NCBI GenBank assembly: GCA_021442155.1
Contig: CM038221.1
Span: 29,293,906-29,357,905, forward strand
Direction of reading: 5' to 3'
DNA: 64,000 bases
From: Cymbidium sinense
Taxonomy: Eukaryota > Streptophyta > Magnoliopsida > Asparagales > Orchidaceae
The position numbers were made by a program, and so were the translations under genes. This document shows positions 40,081 to 52,124 of the stretch, piece by piece. The stretch's first letter is position 1. Each line of letters starts with the position of its first letter. The notes under the pieces were generated by a model. It searched no databases. It saw only the letters and a list, made by a program, of their open reading frames with translations, and was not told where the DNA came from.

Positions 40081-41244
40081 CAATGGTTTTGATTTAGTTA
40101 AGTATTTTCCTTGAGTTTGATTTGATTAAAGGATTATTATTATTACCATCATTGCTAAGTGAATTAATTATTTATTTCATTTCAATTAGGTTTGATTATT
40201 TATGATTAGAGTTTAATTTGATTTGATTCATTTATTATGTTTGTTTGATTTCATTAACATGTTTGATTTTATTAGGTTGAAATATTTAATGGTAAATTAA
40301 TTATCCTATTCCAAATGGATGTGATTTAATCATATGTTAATTAAATTTACTTTATTTTTATTTAGTTTAATTCAATTAGTATTAAATGATTATGTTGAAT
40401 TAGTTTATTAATCAATTTTATTTTTTAGTTTATTTAATGATTAATTAGCTTTAATTGATTTATGCTCATTAAGGAGTTTCATATGATTAAGATTTCATAC
40501 TTAATGTAGGTTTAGTTATACTAGTTTGACCCATGTTAAAGTCTCCTAGATTTGTTTAATTTTAAGTTTGATTTAAGATTTAATCATTTAATTGAGTTCT
40601 ATTAACTTAAATAGGTTTAATCATATTTAATTTAATTTTCTAAGAATGATATTTTTTTTGATTTGAGATTTGATTAATGATTGCTTAAGTTCTATTTCAT
40701 TTTGATTTTGATTTGATATTTAAATTATCTTAGATTATGTCTTAATTAACTCTTAATTGATTAAACTCTACTCTTAAGTGTTTGTTTGGGATTTATTAGG
40801 ATTGAAGATCACATTATTTTCTTAAGAGTTCTAGATGTCAATTGAAGTGATTTAAGCTATTTTGAAGATTTTTTTTGTAAATTTTTGAATTTTTATTTGA
40901 TTTATTTTATTAAAATGAATAATCTAAACTTCAAAATTTAATTTTTCCCGATCGTGAAGTCATTTTCACTTGAAAGTTTTATTCTAGGTGTGTTTTAACT
41001 TTAATTTAAATCTAAAATTTCAACTTAATTTGACATATATTTTGGTTTAATTAATAAATTTGATTTTCACTAAAACTCAAATTAAGCTTCTAGAATACTC
41101 AAAATTTAGAGATTTTTTGGATTCCTCTCGGAAAGACAAATCCAATGAGCTCTTATATCCTATTTTTAGTTAAGTATTTTATTTTCTATGAATTTTTGAA
41201 GTTTCATGTGATTTAAATTAATATTTTTTTTTTAAAAAAAAGAA

Positions 41245-41570
41245 AATACGCGATACGCCAGTTGAAGGGAAAACGCACAGCGCTTTGGACCTTCGATCCG
41301 ATCTATCGACGATGATCAACACGCGATCCGAGCTCATGATCACGCTGAATCAATCAACAATCCGTGATCTCATCGTGATCCGGCCCGGACGGTGATCCAT
41401 GCGCGATCCAAGCCGTCCATTGCGTGAATCGCGTGATTGAACGATCCAGATCACATCAAGCGATTCGAAGGCCCGGATCACGTGATCTGAAGGCCCGGAT
41501 CTCGCGATCCGAGCCGTCCGATCGCGACGCTGACTTTTGAGCGCCGACGGTGAATAGTGTTTTCAACCTT
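41245..41570. promoter_or_regulatory. CpG/GATC-rich island in LTR-like unit C
   Basis: This is a GC-rich segment with many GATCCG, CGATC, GTGATC and CGCGATC words, in the same relative place as 24690-24985 in unit A. The CG dinucleotides are well preserved despite the AT-rich surroundings. It is a candidate promoter/enhancer of the LTR; no TATA box was identified. Confidence 0.4.
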
Positions 41571-43712
41571 TTGAAAAAATGAGAATTTTAAGCCAAAACT
41601 TGTCCAAATGGGCTCGTTGTCGATTCGCACCAAAAAATTCTTTTCTAATTGGGATGTTTTAAAGTAAACATGCGAGATATTCTAGGGGAAATTCCCAAAA
41701 TCGTAAGAAAATTAACACAAAATGCACGAAATCTAAGGCCACTACTTTGATAAAATTTACCTCGTCGAGGATGGTTTTCAGTGGTGATGAAGATCCGAGC
41801 GAACTCCTAGGTATGTGAGGAAGCTTTGGAATGATATTTAACCCTTGACTCACTTCGAAACATTGTCTTCTCTGATGCTTACCGTTGCCTCACCGGAAGA
41901 GTAATTATTTATATTTTTGAGCTAAAAAATGGCTCAAAGAGGTGCAAGATGGGTTCCTTTTTTTGCTTTGGGAGCTTTTAGGGGCTAAATGATGGTGGGA
42001 GCAAGAGACCTAAAGCATCATCTCCCCCTCCTTTAATAATGACAAAAATCTAATATTTTTTAAATTTTTTGGTTCCAAATAGATTGCCATCTTGCTTGGG
42101 GTAGATGATGGATTGATTGAGGACTTTAGATTTTGCTCAAATCCTCTCTACCCACATGACTCTATTCAATACAAATGTTGGGAGGAGTTAAGTGCATGTG
42201 ATAGGAGAGAATTAAATGAGGTTGGGTGGAATCCTATGTGGGGGAGGATCCATGAGGGGTTTAAATGAGTTGGGTTGATTTTGGGCTGATCCTAAATGAT
42301 TTTGGGTTAGGTTTGATCAGCCCTCAATGTGTCTTGGCTTGGTTTCAAGGGATTTGGCCCAATTTGGGTCATATGGGTCATATTGGGTAAAATTGACCCA
42401 TTTGGCCAAAATTAGCTAAATTAGCTTGTTATAGGTTGATTCATGTTCATTGGCTAATTGAAGATGAATGTGATCTTGGTTTGAATTAATTTGGATTTAA
42501 TTTGATAAAATTGACCCTTTAGGCCAATTTGGGCTAGGTTGGGTCAAGTTGACCAATTGTGCTCGATTGATCAAATTGAGTTTAATTATGGCTTTGGTCA
42601 AGTTCAATAATCAATTTGGAATGGACTTCAGACATTGGTTGCAATCAATTTGGGTTAGATCATGATTTGACCCGATTTGACCCGATTTGACCCGATTTGG
42701 TCCTTTAGGCCAATTTGGGTCAATTTGGATCAAATGGCCAGTTGGGCTTGGTTTGACCCAATTTATTTTAATTGATCATCCTAGGGTGATCAAAAATCAT
42801 GTGGAAGGTTTTGGTGAGCTTGGTTCAATCAAATTTGGGTTGGATTGGAAGTTGGCTCAAATGGGTCCTTTTGGTCACTTTAGGGCAAGTGGACCTAAGT
42901 GGGTCAATTGGTTTGATTTTGATTTGATTTGAGTTTAGTTGAACTTATATATGAGCCTTAGATTAGAATATAAATTTAACGATAATCAATTTGGAGTCCA
43001 ATGGGTTTTGGCTCAATTGAAAGTTTTAAGTCAAAAGGGCTAAGTTAGGCTTGACTTGGGTTGACTTGAATTTGGTTTGATGATTGTAGGTTTTATTTAT
43101 ATTTGAATAAATGATAGAATGAATAATTGATTTGAGAGAAAATCCATTAGTTTTGACTTGATTTGGATATATGGCTAAGTCCAAAGAATTGGCTTAAAGG
43201 ATTTAGATTGAGTTTGGATTTAATTTTCGATATAATTTTGGTCATTTGAATTTAAATTTCATTTATATTTGTGAATATAAATGAAAGAATAATTGATTTA
43301 TAAAGAGATCAATTGAGTTTGATTTGATCTAAAGGGAGTTTTGACTAAGCTTATGAATGTGGTTCATATAGCTTAGGAAGGGTCTTAAGATTTGAATTTG
43401 ATTTTGGGTTTCAATCATTTGGAGTCAAATTTGAAATTAGATTTAAAATTTGAATTTGAATTTAAGATTTGGTTTGAGAATTGAATCTAGGTTTGATTTG
43501 AGAAAGTGTATCTAGATTGGGTTTAGGTTATGGGATATGTAATTTTCTTAAGCCCTAAGGTATAACCTAATCTTATGATTAACACTTTAAGTCTCTAAAA
43601 GTGCTCACATAATCACTATAAGTATCTTATGGCTAAGGAGTTCTTAGTGTATAAAAGAGCCCTAAGTATAAGAAGAGGAGGTTAAGAGCTCACTCCAAAA
43701 ATGAGGTCAACA

Positions 43713-45580
43713 AAGTCCAATATATATGCTTGGGATTTTATGTGGTGTGATTTAACTAACCTTTATTTTGCAGGTGTTAGTTAGATTTCCCTTTTTCTTT
43801 TCATATAAAAATTTGTATAATTAGGAATTTAGAATGATTTGTTATGGGGATTAGGATGAACATTGGTCATAAGATCCCATCTTATGCACCATGTGAAGCC
43901 TTGGAGCATCTATCATCCAACCTTCCAAAGGAGGAACCAAAAAAAGAAGAAAAGAAAAGAAAAGAAGAAAGAAGAATAAAGCTTGAAGACCCCCATAATA
44001 ATGAATTTTTTTGCTTAATTGTAATATTCATTTGTAATTTTAGTTGTATAAGGGTAGAGCTTACCCACATTTGATATTTTTGGTAGTGGTGCCCGACCAC
44101 AAACGACCATTTATTCTTTTTACGATTAGCTTTATAAATTGATTGATGATTTATTTAACTTTTGCATTAAGTGGCATGATTTTTCTAGTTTCTTCCTTAT
44201 TTTATGTATGGCCTAAATGTGGATTAGGCTCTTTAGGAAAAAAAAATAAATCTTTTACCCAACTTAAAAATTCAAATTAAAAATAAATAACTCATAACCT
44301 TACATAAAGCTTAAGATTAAAATCAAGATAAAAGCACCCCTTAGTTGGATGAGCTTTTCTTTATAATATCATGCATAAATACATCTTATTTCACTCTTGA
44401 TTAGGGCTTTCACCTTTGCCGAGAACCCGACTTATGAGAGCCATGGTGGAAACTCACCTCCTCCCTTCTCGTTGATTTTGGCCAATATTCTAATTTCTCA
44501 TACATTAGTCATAAAAATACTATTAGTATGAGTCAAAATAATTATCCAAAAATAATAATAAAATAAAATTTGAAATGCATTAGAATTTAGGTCATTTGAA
44601 GTATGTTCATTTACATGATCTAGTCTTTAAAGAGTAAGTTTAAGGACTTATTTTTTAAATAAAAATAAATAGCTATCATACATAAGCATAAAGACTTGCC
44701 TACATGTATTTAAAATCATAGGAGGAGTTAGTTTGTGGCCACCCCAGGTTAGTGTTAAGGTGGTTTGTCCTCTCTTGTGGAGGCAAACCAATTACCTAAT
44801 TTAGCCTTAGATTTAGGTTGTGCTTCTAGCTCTCACCGAAGCTTCCTAGATTTAGGTTATGAGATTACTTTTCCTCTTTGTGGGCCATAAGCATAATTCC
44901 TCAGCTCTTAGGCATTTTCTTAATATTGTGTTAATGAATCTTAAGTCCTAAAATTCTAATGAAAAATATAACTCAAATAAACTAAATCAATTTCTAAAAT
45001 GTTAAGCCTAATTTTAGGATAGTTTGAGATGCTCGCTAGATATCCTAGCATCGTGGGCATCTCCTACTTATTTCCCATTTTGGCTTCAATAATAACTCTC
45101 TTTTGATCAATCCCATTTGATCTTCAAAAATATAAACCAATCAATTGATATTCCTTCATATTAAAATCTTCAGAGACAATGATCATTTACCTTAATCGAG
45201 AGTTTTTCTAAGGGATCCCACCCCTTAGGATGTAATTAACTATGGGGGCTTACCCCTATAGAGAACTTAACAAACCCAGTTTAAAATAATGTCTGTTTTA
45301 ATTTTCCATATAAAGTAGGGGAAGAATCTTTGGTACATATGCATATCATTAGGAGTCCTTATTGAGGTGATTGGTTCCATTAAAGGTAATGACTTCTGTC
45401 TTTCGAGATAGTACACTATACCTTGATGACGTATATGATCACCTGAATAAGTATATCTACAGATTTGTGTGACATCTTACCAAGATGAATATCCACATAT
45501 ATAATTTTTGCCTTCTCCTTCTCACCAATAGATTTGAAAGTGAACTATATATGTGTGTAGGAATTTTCCTCCACAACCAT
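43713..45580 (-). mobile_element. Giant LTR-like unit B, proximal part (D) with right TSD
   Basis: This is the start of the minus-strand unit interrupted by unit C. Read on the minus strand it begins TGTGGAGGAAAATTCC at 45575. ACCAT (45576-45580) follows on the plus strand and pairs with GCCAT at 30591-30595 as a 5-bp target duplication with one transition. It is collinear in reverse with about 20122-21900 of unit A. Confidence 0.75.
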
Positions 45581-46566
45581 TCTCTCTTATTTTTAGTGAA
45601 GATCTTCATGAGCAGTTTGACTAATATCTTATTAAAGGCTTCTATAAAACCATTTGTCCATGGATTATATATTAAATAATATTACCAATCAATTTTATGT
45701 CGATCGACGAATCTATAAATCTTTATATTTTTAAAAGCTATGCCATTATCAAAAATTATTCGGCGCGACACTCCAAATTTATAGACCACATTATGCGTAA
45801 AGAAGTTAATCATTCGATCAGTAATAACTTCTTTAAATGGGATAACTTCAACCCACTTAGAGAAATAATCAGTCATTGCTAGGATGAAGCTGTGACTAGA
45901 TAATGACGATGGATCAATCGGTCCAATTACATCTGTACCCCAACGTTCAAAAGGCCATGATGCTAATGTTGTGTGTAGTGGGTTTGGAGGTTGGTGGATT
46001 ATATTCTCATGTACTTGACATTCATGGCACTTCTTAGCATGATCGATACAGTCTCTCACCATATATAGCCAATAATAACCCATCCATTTGATCGTTATTA
46101 TCATCTTGGGACCTGACTGATGTGTACCACAAAGTCCTTCATGAACTTTAACCATTACTTTGCTAGTTTAATTTGTATTTAGGCATCACAGCCATATTTG
46201 TTCAAAGGATCTACGATATAAAGTATTGTTAATGAAAGCATAGTGCAACATTCTTTTCTCGATTTGAGCTGCTAGTGATATATTATTTGATAATTTTTCT
46301 TTTTTAAAGTAGTCGATTAAGGGCCGCCTCCAATCAAGTGGATCTTCTACAATAAAGGCTTCCCACTGCTTTTCTGAAGCAATGTCATGCTTAGCTTTTT
46401 TGGTAAAACTCCTTGTTAATTTTGGGGAGAATGAGAAGCAACATGAGTCGCATCCTGTTGGGTCGAATTTGATAACCTCTCTACTTGCGGGGATTGATAC
46501 TTTGCTGGCTCTAGAACTCATCGAGTAAATATCCCGATCATGATAAATTTCCATTCATACTTACCA
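45581..46566 (-). pseudogene. Ty3/gypsy pol fragment: integrase N-terminal and core (Tat-like)
   Basis: Reading the minus strand from the gap, the linker between RNase H and integrase comes first (46554-46186, with WRRPLIDYFK and TLYRRSFEQ). Next is an HHCC zinc finger (46155-46000: VHEGLCGTH ... KKCHECQ). The core follows, with the first catalytic aspartate in GTDVIGP, TDYFSKWVE, the second in FDNG, and the glutamate in NGFIEAFNK. An in-frame stop lies at 45682-45684, and the frame ends at REW, where LTR-like unit B/D is inserted. The AxHSxILAxTDYFSKW pattern fits the Tat lineage. The enzyme would insert element DNA into the genome; this copy is broken by stops and the insertion. The rest of pol lies in or beyond the gap. 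Confidence 0.9.
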
Positions 46567-46666
46567 NNNNNNNNNNNNNNNNNNNNNNNNNNNNNNNNNN
46601 NNNNNNNNNNNNNNNNNNNNNNNNNNNNNNNNNNNNNNNNNNNNNNNNNNNNNNNNNNNNNNNNNN
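46567..46666. other. Assembly gap (100 N)
   Basis: Exactly 100 N, the conventional size for a scaffold gap of unknown length. It cuts the gypsy pol region, so the true distance between the flanks is unknown. Confidence 0.99.
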
Positions 46667-46829
46667 ACAAGAGGGTTTTTTTTGTCCCATCAAGAATTTA
46701 CATCAATTCATTGGTTCTTGATAGTTATTTTTCTCTTAAAAATATGTGAAAAAGAAAAGCATTTTAGATGCTTTTGTCTTTAAGATATCAAATGATGACT
46801 CAAATCAACAATGTAATTTCAAAAAGAAA

Positions 46830-47065
46830 GATTTATATACATACCACACAATTCTTATGCATTTATATATCTAACACCTAAAATAAGATATTTACTTATC
46901 TATCACTTTCCTATGCTTAAAAGGTGCATTTCAGTTTTAAAAGTGAGTGATGATGATATTTTTGATGTGAAATTAAAGATTGGGGTGTTATATATACAAA
47001 ATTTGAAGTTTGGGTATAACATATGTAAATACATAAGAAATGTGTGGTATATATGTAAATTCCCC
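46830..47065. mobile_element. Fold-back MITE with long inverted ends, copy 2
   Basis: The left end contains ATACCACACAATTCTTATGC, and the right end is its diverged complement (ATAAGAAATGTGTGGTATAT), followed by GTAAATTCCCC. It is about 235 bp long, non-coding and the same family as 6688-6918. Confidence 0.7.
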
Positions 47066-47084
47066 TATCAAAAATTGTGGTTCT

Positions 47085-47149
<65 letters not shown>
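47085..47149. repeat. (CA)n(TA)n microsatellite
   Basis: A short CA run is followed directly by about 28 TA units. The open frame reported across it is an artefact of the repeat. Confidence 0.95.
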
Positions 47150-47151
<2 letters not shown>

Positions 47152-47546
47152 TTTGTGCCATTAATTTGGATTAGATTTTTTGTTATTCTAATAAATTATT
47201 TTACTCAATAAACATGAAACTAAACAGCATCAATATTCAAAGAAAATTTGTAAGAGTATATTTTAATATAATTTACATCATCCGAGAATAATAAAAAACT
47301 TAACATTCAAACATAACAGCTCAAAAAGATACGCAAACATAAATATAATTTATATACATCACCTAAGGATAACTTTTTCTTAACATAAAATTTAAACTTT
47401 TTCTAAATTTGAGCAATTTTCTTTTACTTTAAGACTTATATATTTTCATATCGCACAAATCATAATATAATCAAAACTTTTCCTCCATCGAACGCCGCTC
47501 TTCTTAGCTTAAAAGAGCTCTTTTTTTTATCCATAAATAACAGTCT

Positions 47547-47669
47547 TTAAGATGCTTCAAAAGCTGCCTTATCATCAGCATCAATGGCTATCTGTGAGTC
47601 TTTTTGCAGCTGGAAGAGACTGTTTCCTCCCATCAATGGAGCATCCTTGATGTTGACTGTAGTAATGGT
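47547..47669 (-). pseudogene. Orphan terminal exon, unrecognised
   Basis: On the minus strand a CTACAG acceptor at about 47616 is followed by a short segment of good coding quality: NIKDAPLMGGNSLFQLQKD, then an acidic stretch ending DDKAAFEAS and a stop at 47547-47549. This looks like the last exon of a real gene. The open frame extends through the acceptor to 47849, but the upstream part is AT-rich and not protein-like. I found no preceding exon in the next several kilobases. I do not recognise the family. It may be the 3' end of a gene broken by repeats or by the nearby gap, or a relict. Confidence 0.4.
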
Positions 47670-47863
47670 TTCTCTCCAATACAGCAATAGATGCATATAA
47701 TTATAACTCAGAAAGTTGTAAGAAAGAATATAGATCAAGAAAAACTTTCCAAGGTGTACTGCACTATTGCTTGAAAGAAGGGCTGTGAATGGTTTTGACT
47801 TTGGAATGATTTGATTCTGATTTAGCTGAGTTATTTGATTCAATCTCAAGTCAAATCAAATTT

Positions 47864-47865
<2 letters not shown>

Positions 47866-47896
<31 letters not shown>
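47866..47896. repeat. (TA)n microsatellite
   Basis: About 15 TA units. Confidence 0.9.
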
Positions 47897-47900
<4 letters not shown>

Positions 47901-48490
47901 GTATTTAAACTTTTTTAGCCAAATTTATTGTTCTATTTTTTTTTTTTAATAAACATTTTTGCTAATTTTATACAATTAATAATATCATCTTTCAAAATAA
48001 TCATGGTCAAGAAATTCTTATTTAATTAAACATTTTTTTACATGAAGAATAAAGAATAAGATACAATTCAATTTTATTTGATTGGATTAATTTCAAAATA
48101 AATTAGATGATCTATGAATGCTTAGATTGTTATATAACAGAAAGATAACATCCAAATAAACTTAGATGATTTATGAATGCTTAGATTGCTCAAATCAAGA
48201 TTCATTAATGGTCACAAGCAAGCTCAACCAATACAACATGACCGAATCCTATCTCCATTGTTATATGTGCATGTTAGCCTGTATGCAAGGGTTTGGAGAA
48301 GGCAACCATGGCCATCGCCATCTCTTTCAATTGTCAAGAACATCAAAGAGACCCTCGTCATTGACCAACATGTTATTATCTCTATTGTCATTGGATTGAA
48401 CTCATTTGTGCAATTAGATACCAAGATCTCCTTAAATTATTCTCTCTTACACATTGTTTTGTGAGTCATACATCCCAAAAATACTTTTCT
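47897..48490. other. AT-rich intergenic DNA
   Basis: There is a short direct repeat, TTAGATGAT(C/T)TATGAATG, at about 48100 and 48162. The open frames at 48166-48464 overlap on both strands and show no family motif. I see no supported gene. Confidence 0.4.
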
Positions 48491-48493
48491 AAG

Positions 48494-49397
48494 TGATATG
48501 TACGAAAATTTTCTAGTCAAGCAGAATCTTGATGTCGAAAGCAATTTGATTTTGAGTCAAGACTAACCCAGATCAAGAGCTTAAAATATAATTGAAAACT
48601 TTGTGATATTAGTCGACTCCTAAATAAGAATGTTTATAGTCAAATCGAGCGTCTTGATGAGCCGGATCTAACAAGCCCAAGATCTCCTAATTCTGACTAC
48701 ATTTGAGCATTCAAATATTTAAAAAACATCAGATGATCAAGAGAATCATTTTGAGTCATTCGATGGAGTGGTTTGGATTTTGCACGTATTTACAGAAACG
48801 TCATTCCTCTAATCTATAAATAGCCCAACATTCTTCACATGAGGGGGCAAGCTAAAGAAGAGAGGCTAAGTCTTGAAGATCCTCCAGCGTATCGTTACCA
48901 CCGGTCGACGATCGTCACTGCCGGTCATCACCACCTCGGCGCTTGCCGCCACCACCGATCCTCGCCGCCGTCAACCACCGCCGGCCGCCGCCGCTAGTCC
49001 TCACCGCCATCAACCACCATGGTCATCGCTGATCCTGGCTCACCGCCGCCCATCACCTCGGCTGTCGACCACCATCGATCCGCGTCATCGACTACACCGC
49101 GATATTCTGCCACCCGCCTGATCATCACCGCCGCCGGCGTGCCGAACTTGTTGTTCACTATCGTCAGTTCATCAACAATCTACATCCCACCATAAGCTAT
49201 TACCTATGCATTTCCATTTATCACGCTTTCTCACATATAATTCGTAATCGTTATTGGAAAACTTAAACTTTGTACTCGGCGGATATATAGGAAAATTTTT
49301 ATTTAGACCGTGATTTTTTCCTCTTTTCTGGATTTTTCCACATAAAATCCGGGTTTTCTTAACTCTTCAAATATATGTGTGTGTATTGGATTTCACA
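48494..49397 (+). mobile_element. Copia-type LTR R1 with GC-rich insert
   Basis: This is one of four related segments. It has a TATA box (TATAAATAG, 48815-48823), then a GC-rich stretch of CCACCGCCG/CACCATC words (48880-49140). The copia-like 3' end follows, with a GTGATTTTTTCC...CCACATAAAAT pattern and a TTGGATTTCACA terminus at 49397. Next is ACAACTAAAGC, which may be a decayed initiator-Met-tRNA primer site. Copies R2-R4 share the same order. No internal coding region follows, so R1 is probably a solo LTR. The left boundary is approximate. Confidence 0.6.
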
Positions 49398-50741
49398 ACA
49401 ACTAAAGCGTAAATTTTTTATTCTATAGCAACTAATTTTTTTAGCACAACACTAAGAATAGAAACATTTTAAAGATATATTATTTCGATGCCTATGCCCA
49501 TTTTTGTTAAATTTAAAAGAAGAAATAATATAACCTTCTAAAAAATATTCTTCTAAATTCATTAAACAAAAGTTTTATAACCATCGTCATTAAAATCATG
49601 TCATCACCCATAAAAATATATCTTCGGATAGCTGATCAAAGATATTTTTCATGGGCATTACTAACCATTTACTTGTGTAGCTTAGTCAAATAGGTTGGCT
49701 TAGGGGTTCGAGCAACTAATCCATATTTACATAAATTTTTTCAAGATGAGATTGTTTCAATATCCTTAATTTGTTCCATGTACATAAAATTTAAAATCAC
49801 TTTCCATCAAATCAATCCCTTTTTAAGTCTATAAGTTAAAAGATCTAAATTCAATTCATCGAGGATAATTCACCACAAAAAACATTCGAAGCTTGTCTCG
49901 CTTATAACATGGTGGTGCTTATTGACAATTTAATGTCACTTGTTACATGTACCATGTGCAGCTCCTTGATTATTTGATGTTGTTCATTAAAGATGATTTA
50001 CGAAGACTCTTTGTCAGTATTTTGTGTTACGCACTAGTAATATAACACGACTCACTAATAATAATGTAGTATCGCTCATTATTGATGTTCGATGTTACTC
50101 GTTGATAACATGATGCACTTATTAATAGCACTAATGATATGTTGATTCTCATTCTTTGATATAAATGTATCAATGTAATGAGATGTCATTGTATTTGTTG
50201 CAACGAAAAGCAATGCTCGTGTTCATGCCATCACAAATGTCATGGTTCATGTTGACACTAATTGAATAAATCATCGAATATGGCTCCACCCCTTGCACGA
50301 TGATTACTATTGATTCCCCTAATGTGAGTTTCATTTTTTAATTGCATAAAGGAGACTAACTCTTATACTCATTTATATCAATAGTTGACTTTGCTTGATT
50401 TTTCAATTGCTCAATGTCCACTCTTCTTAAATAAAGTGAGTTTCAACTTTTATATAAGAGAAATTCAAATTTTTAATTTATAATGAAACATTGCAAGTGA
50501 CACTCAAAATATGATTGACATGTTATACACATGTTTAATTAAAAAAAAAGTGACAAAATAAGTCTTACATGCATGTCATGTATAACTAAAGTTAATTTAA
50601 ATCATTATAACATAAATAGATATATAATTTAATTAGAAGGTAACTTGCCTATTAATGAATAAACTATAACATCAAAATCTCATTTTATGTTCAAACTATG
50701 AAAACCCCAACAACACAACTAAATCTATAAATAAATACTAA
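49398..50741. other. AT-rich intergenic DNA
   Basis: No gene or clear repeat boundary was found. Text at 49900-50200 repeats ATG(A/T)TA-type words without a regular period. Confidence 0.4.
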
Positions 50742-51002
50742 GGGATTGTTTGGGATCACATTTGTTCTTTATTTTTTATTTTGTATTTTATTTTTGCTTT
50801 ATTTAGATTTCTCTTAAAAATAAAATTTGCTTGATTATAATTATTATTTTTAAAAATATTCAAAATATCTCGGAGCTGTTTTGAATATTTTTGAAAATAA
50901 AAAATAAAAACACATAAAAAGCATCCTAAATAAATATATTTTCAAAAATATCATAAAAATAAAACAAAAAACAAAAAATAAATTTGATCCCAAAATAGCC
51001 CC
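50742..51002. mobile_element. Tourist/PIF-Harbinger-type MITE, copy 2
   Basis: A 261-bp element begins GGGATTGTTTGGGATCA and ends TTGATCCCAAAATAGCCCC, with TAA on both sides (50739-50741 and 51003-51005). Its internal A/T words match the copy at 662-910. Confidence 0.8.
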
Positions 51003-51005
51003 TAA

Positions 51006-52100
51006 TTGTATCCAATCAATTTCTAACCAGCAATGTATATAATCAAAAGGTGTCCAACTTCAAATGTAAATGAAATTGGCCAATAATTAGAAATGAAAGA
51101 CATTCATATTTGTTAGAGTAGAGATATATATTATTTGAATAACTTTAAAAATTCAAATTGAAGTGATGTTATTTTGTTGGTTTGATTCTATTGTTAAATT
51201 ATTAGTTCACTTTTTTTATTATTATTGATTCAATTTTATTTTTATAATATCTATTGAATCAAAAATTGAATTATAGTATATTGGTCAAATATTAAATCAA
51301 TAAAGTCATATAAATAAAAAAATAGCATGAATATCAATGTGGATGCTATTTATTTTATATGATAAATTTATAAATTTTAAGAAATATTATTTGACATTCT
51401 TCTTAATGCATATCATTCATATTAAAATGGTTAAATTCATTATTAAAATTATTTGTATGTCATTTTATTCAAAATTAATCTAAGCTGATCAAATAAAAAA
51501 TTAAGTTCAATTTAAAATATAATTTTATTTATTCTATTATAAAAAAATTTATTTAATTAGTTCATTAATTAAATTCTTAAAATTGATCACATTTTACTCA
51601 CACAATCACACTCTTAGCTTGGAGAGCTTACCAAATACTCTCCACTCTAGTGTTGACTATTTGACACACTTCTGATATATTCATGATTGTTGAAATTATT
51701 TTAAGAAATAGTTATGATGCTGTTATAGAAAAAATTATTATTTACAGATCGAAGCAGTCGCTTGTTTGAAAAATTCAATTTCGAAACTATTATGTTACAG
51801 TTGTTTATAAATAAATGACAAAAATATCTTTGTGTGTATATATTAATTATTAATCTTTATATTAAATTTAATAAAAAAAAATGACAATAAATAAAACCTT
51901 TAGGACCTCTTATTTGATAATTAATAATGCAAAAAAAATTTAATAAAAACTTAATTTATTTCTTATTTTTACTAAAATAAGCTTAATGATAATTTTTAAA
52001 TGAAAAATAAATTAAATTTTTATTTAATTTTTGCATTATTAAATATCATGTTTTTTTATGCAACAAATTTCGTTTCTCTATTTGTTTACGCAACTATGAT
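51006..52100. other. AT-rich intergenic DNA
   Basis: Nothing recognised. Confidence 0.4.
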
Positions 52101-52124
52101 GAGATTCATTTCTCCACTAAATGC

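Larger units (their letters stand above)
36439..43717 (+). mobile_element. Giant LTR-like unit C, nested in unit B/D (7269 bp)
   Basis: The unit runs 36444-43712. Identical AAGTC copies flank it (36439-36443 and 43713-43717). It starts CGTGGTG, a one-base change from the TGTGGTG start of unit A, and ends GGTCAACA. Removing it with one AAGTC joins unit B to unit D in register with unit A. Relative to A it has a shortened 5' edge and a different AT-rich middle with degenerate tandem repeats (about 38600-40780). It also has a GC island (41245-41570) and a TTGACC-rich block. As the inserted copy it is the younger of the two. No coding sequence is visible. Confidence 0.8.

Noticed and set aside
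43844..44100. Opposing open frames of 72-76 codons
   Set aside because: They lie in part D of the LTR-like unit, are low-complexity (K/E-rich or S/F-rich) and are not kept in unit A.
46913..47164. 83-codon open frame
   Set aside because: It runs through a MITE and the TA microsatellite; its tail is an I-Y repeat.
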